The notes under the pieces are model-generated. The model was not told the DNA's origin, searched no databases, and saw only the letters and a program-made list of their open reading frames with translations. From assembly GCF_004363005.1 (NCBI RefSeq), contig NZ_SNYH01000003.1, forward strand, positions 124,001-188,000: a DNA stretch of 64,000 bases, read 5' to 3'. A program made the translations under genes and the position numbers. This DNA is from Tenacibaculum caenipelagi (lineage in GTDB: Bacteria; Bacteroidota; Bacteroidia; Flavobacteriales; Flavobacteriaceae). Positions 62,913-64,000 of the stretch are shown here, one piece after another (position 1 is the first letter of the stretch; each line of letters starts with the position of its first letter).

Positions 62913-63137
62913 TTAACACGGATAACCTTCATGTAATTCTTTACTTTCATCAGTATAAAAAAACTCATCAAACATTTCACACTCTTCATTATCACATTTG
63001 TAAATATCTCCCATTTTTTTGTAGTTACTTGCAGGGTAATATATTCCGTTTCCTGCTGTACCATAAAAACTTTCAGGTCTTCCAGTATAATAATAATCAT
63101 GATAATGTAATTCTTGTTCACAATGTGGACATTCCAT
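62913..63137 (-). CDS. Small zinc-ribbon phage protein
   Basis: 74 aa from ATG 63137 (upstream frame extension to 63164 would add nine residues). CPHC near the N terminus and CDNEEC (~48-53) form a plausible zinc ribbon. Acidic and Tyr-rich. Chosen over an overlapping frame at 62900-63121 that lacks any motif. Confidence 0.65.
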   Translation of the reverse strand: MECPHCEQELHYHDYYYTGRPESFYGTAGNGIYYPASNYKKMGDIYKCDNEECEMFDEFFYTDESKELHEGYPC

Positions 63138-63172
63138 AGTTGTAAAATTATGATTGAAAATCAATCGTTTGT

Positions 63173-63562
63173 TTAATTATAATCTTTTAGCTTAATTTTT
63201 TTTATATACTCCTTGCTTGTTTTATGAATAAATTCTTCCAATGCTTCTTCATTTAGTCCTGATAAATCTATTGAATGAAGTGATAAAACACATAATAAAT
63301 TTCTCTGTAACCTTTTCAAAAGGTTTAATTCTTCAGTTGTATAGATATCAGTGATTTTTTTAAAAGATTGTGTATGCTTATCATGATACTCTCTTTTTCC
63401 ATCATCATTGATAATATAATATCCACTAATAATATCATTTGTGTACTTTCTTACTTTTACAACTTCATAAGTATTTCCAATTGTGATTTTCTTTTTACTC
63501 GATTTGTGTTTATATACACACTCTATACGTTCCCCTACTTCTATTTGTCTGATTTGAGTCAT
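63173..63562 (-). CDS. Phage protein, SH3-like N terminus, unknown
   Basis: 129 aa. The first ~60 residues (IEVGERIECVYKH, IGNTYEVVKVRKY, GYYIINDDGKREYH) look like a small beta-barrel; the C-terminal half is helical. First minus-strand gene after the operator array, so an early gene. Confidence 0.6.
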   Translation of the reverse strand: MTQIRQIEVGERIECVYKHKSSKKKITIGNTYEVVKVRKYTNDIISGYYIINDDGKREYHDKHTQSFKKITDIYTTEELNLLKRLQRNLLCVLSLHSIDLSGLNEEALEEFIHKTSKEYIKKIKLKDYN

Positions 63563-63690
63563 TTTAAAAGTTTTACTTTGAATTACCCTTCAAATTTAAA
63601 GTTTATTTTTGAGTTGATAAAATATTTTTAAAGTTTATTTTTGAAATATTTGTATTTTTAAAAGTTTTACTTTAATTTCACTTTGTGAAA
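63562..63690. promoter_or_regulatory. Phage operator array
   Basis: Two identical 18-bp copies TTTTAAAAGTTTTACTTT (63562-63579, 63656-63673), each with the palindrome AAAGT-TTT-ACTTT, flank two identical copies TTTAAAGTTTATTTTTGA (63595-63612, 63627-63644, 32 bp apart). The palindrome TTTCAC-TTT-GTGAAA (63676-63690) covers the regulator's start codon. A minus-strand -7 box TAAATTTG (63591-63598) overlaps one repeat. Confidence 0.65.
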
Positions 63691-63936
63691 CTACGATTAA
63701 AAGAAGTCGCTAAGACAAAAAATGTATCTATGGGTGAGATAGCTAAATATCTAGAAGTTACTCCTACCCAAGTATCTTACTACAATAAAGGGACTAACCA
63801 GATTCCTTTAGATAAACTTCAAAAAGCTGCTGATTTTCTTAATTGTGACTTATTAGAACTAATCGAACCGTCTTCTCCAAATTTTGCTCATTTTTATAAT
63901 TCAAATGGTGAATGGTGGGGAATTAGAAAAGAATAA
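63685..63936 (+). CDS. Cro/CI-like XRE-family phage regulator
   Basis: 83 aa, GTG start inside a 15-bp palindrome. HTH_3 domain KNVSMGEIAKYLEVTPTQVS (~13-32) and GTNQIPLDKLQKAADFLNCD (~36-55), then a short tail ending GEWWGIRK. Small size and lack of a C-terminal dimer domain are Cro-like. It should bind the operator array just upstream and control the lysis-lysogeny switch. Confidence 0.8.
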   Translation: MKLRLKEVAKTKNVSMGEIAKYLEVTPTQVSYYNKGTNQIPLDKLQKAADFLNCDLLELIEPSSPNFAHFYNSNGEWWGIRKE

Positions 63937-64000
63937 TTACTCTTTGTTTAAAATTAAATCCAGCATCATCATCTCTCTAAAAGAAAATGTTTTTGGAATT
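63937..64000 (-). CDS. Partial gene, C terminus of an unknown protein
   Basis: Minus-strand open frame entering from the right edge and stopping at 63937, ending in PKTFSFREMMMLDLILNKE. It abuts the regulator's stop codon on the other strand. The rest lies beyond the window. Only the last 20 residues are visible, so the function is unknown. Confidence 0.45.
   Translation of the reverse strand, partial: IPKTFSFREMMMLDLILNKE

Larger units (their letters stand above)
36298..64000. mobile_element. Prophage of a long-tailed (siphovirus-like) phage, right end outside the window
   Basis: Integrase at the left edge; then lysis, fibre, tail, tape measure, tail tube, connector, capsid, scaffold, portal and terminase genes in order on the minus strand; small early-type genes and a phage-style repressor at the right. 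No tail sheath gene was recognised, so a non-contractile tail is likely. attL should lie between the yebC terminator and the integrase, but attR is not in the window, so the core cannot be defined. Confidence 0.93.

Noticed and set aside
62900..63121. Alternative 73-codon minus frame overlapping the zinc-ribbon gene
   Set aside because: No motif and odd Met/Ile/Val composition, while the other frame has CPHC and CDNEEC zinc ligands.

Overview
The window is low-GC DNA from a marine-type member of the Flavobacteriaceae (Bacteroidota); a Tenacibaculum-like genus is my inference. Evidence: lipoproteins with Bacteroidota-style lipoboxes, MORN/YwqK-like proteins, almost no Shine-Dalgarno sequences, repeated Bacteroidota sigma(ABfr) -7 boxes (TAnnTTTG, sometimes with TTG about 20 nt upstream), and flavobacterial dispersed repeats. 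I see no tRNA, rRNA or CRISPR array.

Positions 1-36295 are chromosomal. Histidine degradation genes hutI and hutG are separated by a small GIY-YIG nuclease gene bracketed by an exact inverted pair of palindromic repeats. Then come a flavin oxidoreductase, mnmA, several lipoproteins (one with beta/gamma-crystallin-like calcium motifs), a sterol-desaturase-family enzyme, argS, lpd, ettA and a FadH-like reductase. A seven-gene thiol/redox operon (20573-23364) is divergent from a MarR-GNAT regulator and a cupin. Next are a phosphatidylserine decarboxylase-family protein and a glyoxylate-shunt module (aceB, aceA) with a divergent RamB/ScfR-type regulator. An acyl-CoA carboxylase beta subunit, a MORN-tailed membrane protein and a yebC-family gene close this part.

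From about 36300 to the right edge lies a prophage, apparently cut by the window end. It starts with a tyrosine integrase after yebC. Read on the minus strand from about 61.9 kb leftward it carries a structured leader, small genes, terminase small and large subunits, portal, scaffold, major capsid, connectors, tail tube, tail chaperone-position genes, tape measure, two large tail proteins, a repeat-rich fibre, two small membrane (holin-like) proteins, an endolysin and a spanin-like protein. That is a long-tailed (siphovirus-like) layout. Plus-strand single genes with their own promoters (42190, 62255, 37951) look like morons or lysogeny genes. The right end has an operator array and a Cro/CI-like regulator.

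Most notable: the GIY-YIG/palindrome element; a ~270-nt structured leader RNA at the head of the phage late operon with a long-range 12-bp helix; near-leaderless phage morons with TATATTTG promoters; a sigma54 promoter driving a ~110-nt transcript; a cysteine-less glutaredoxin-like protein; a DnaJ-type zinc knuckle inside the portal; and several small genes under 60 codons.
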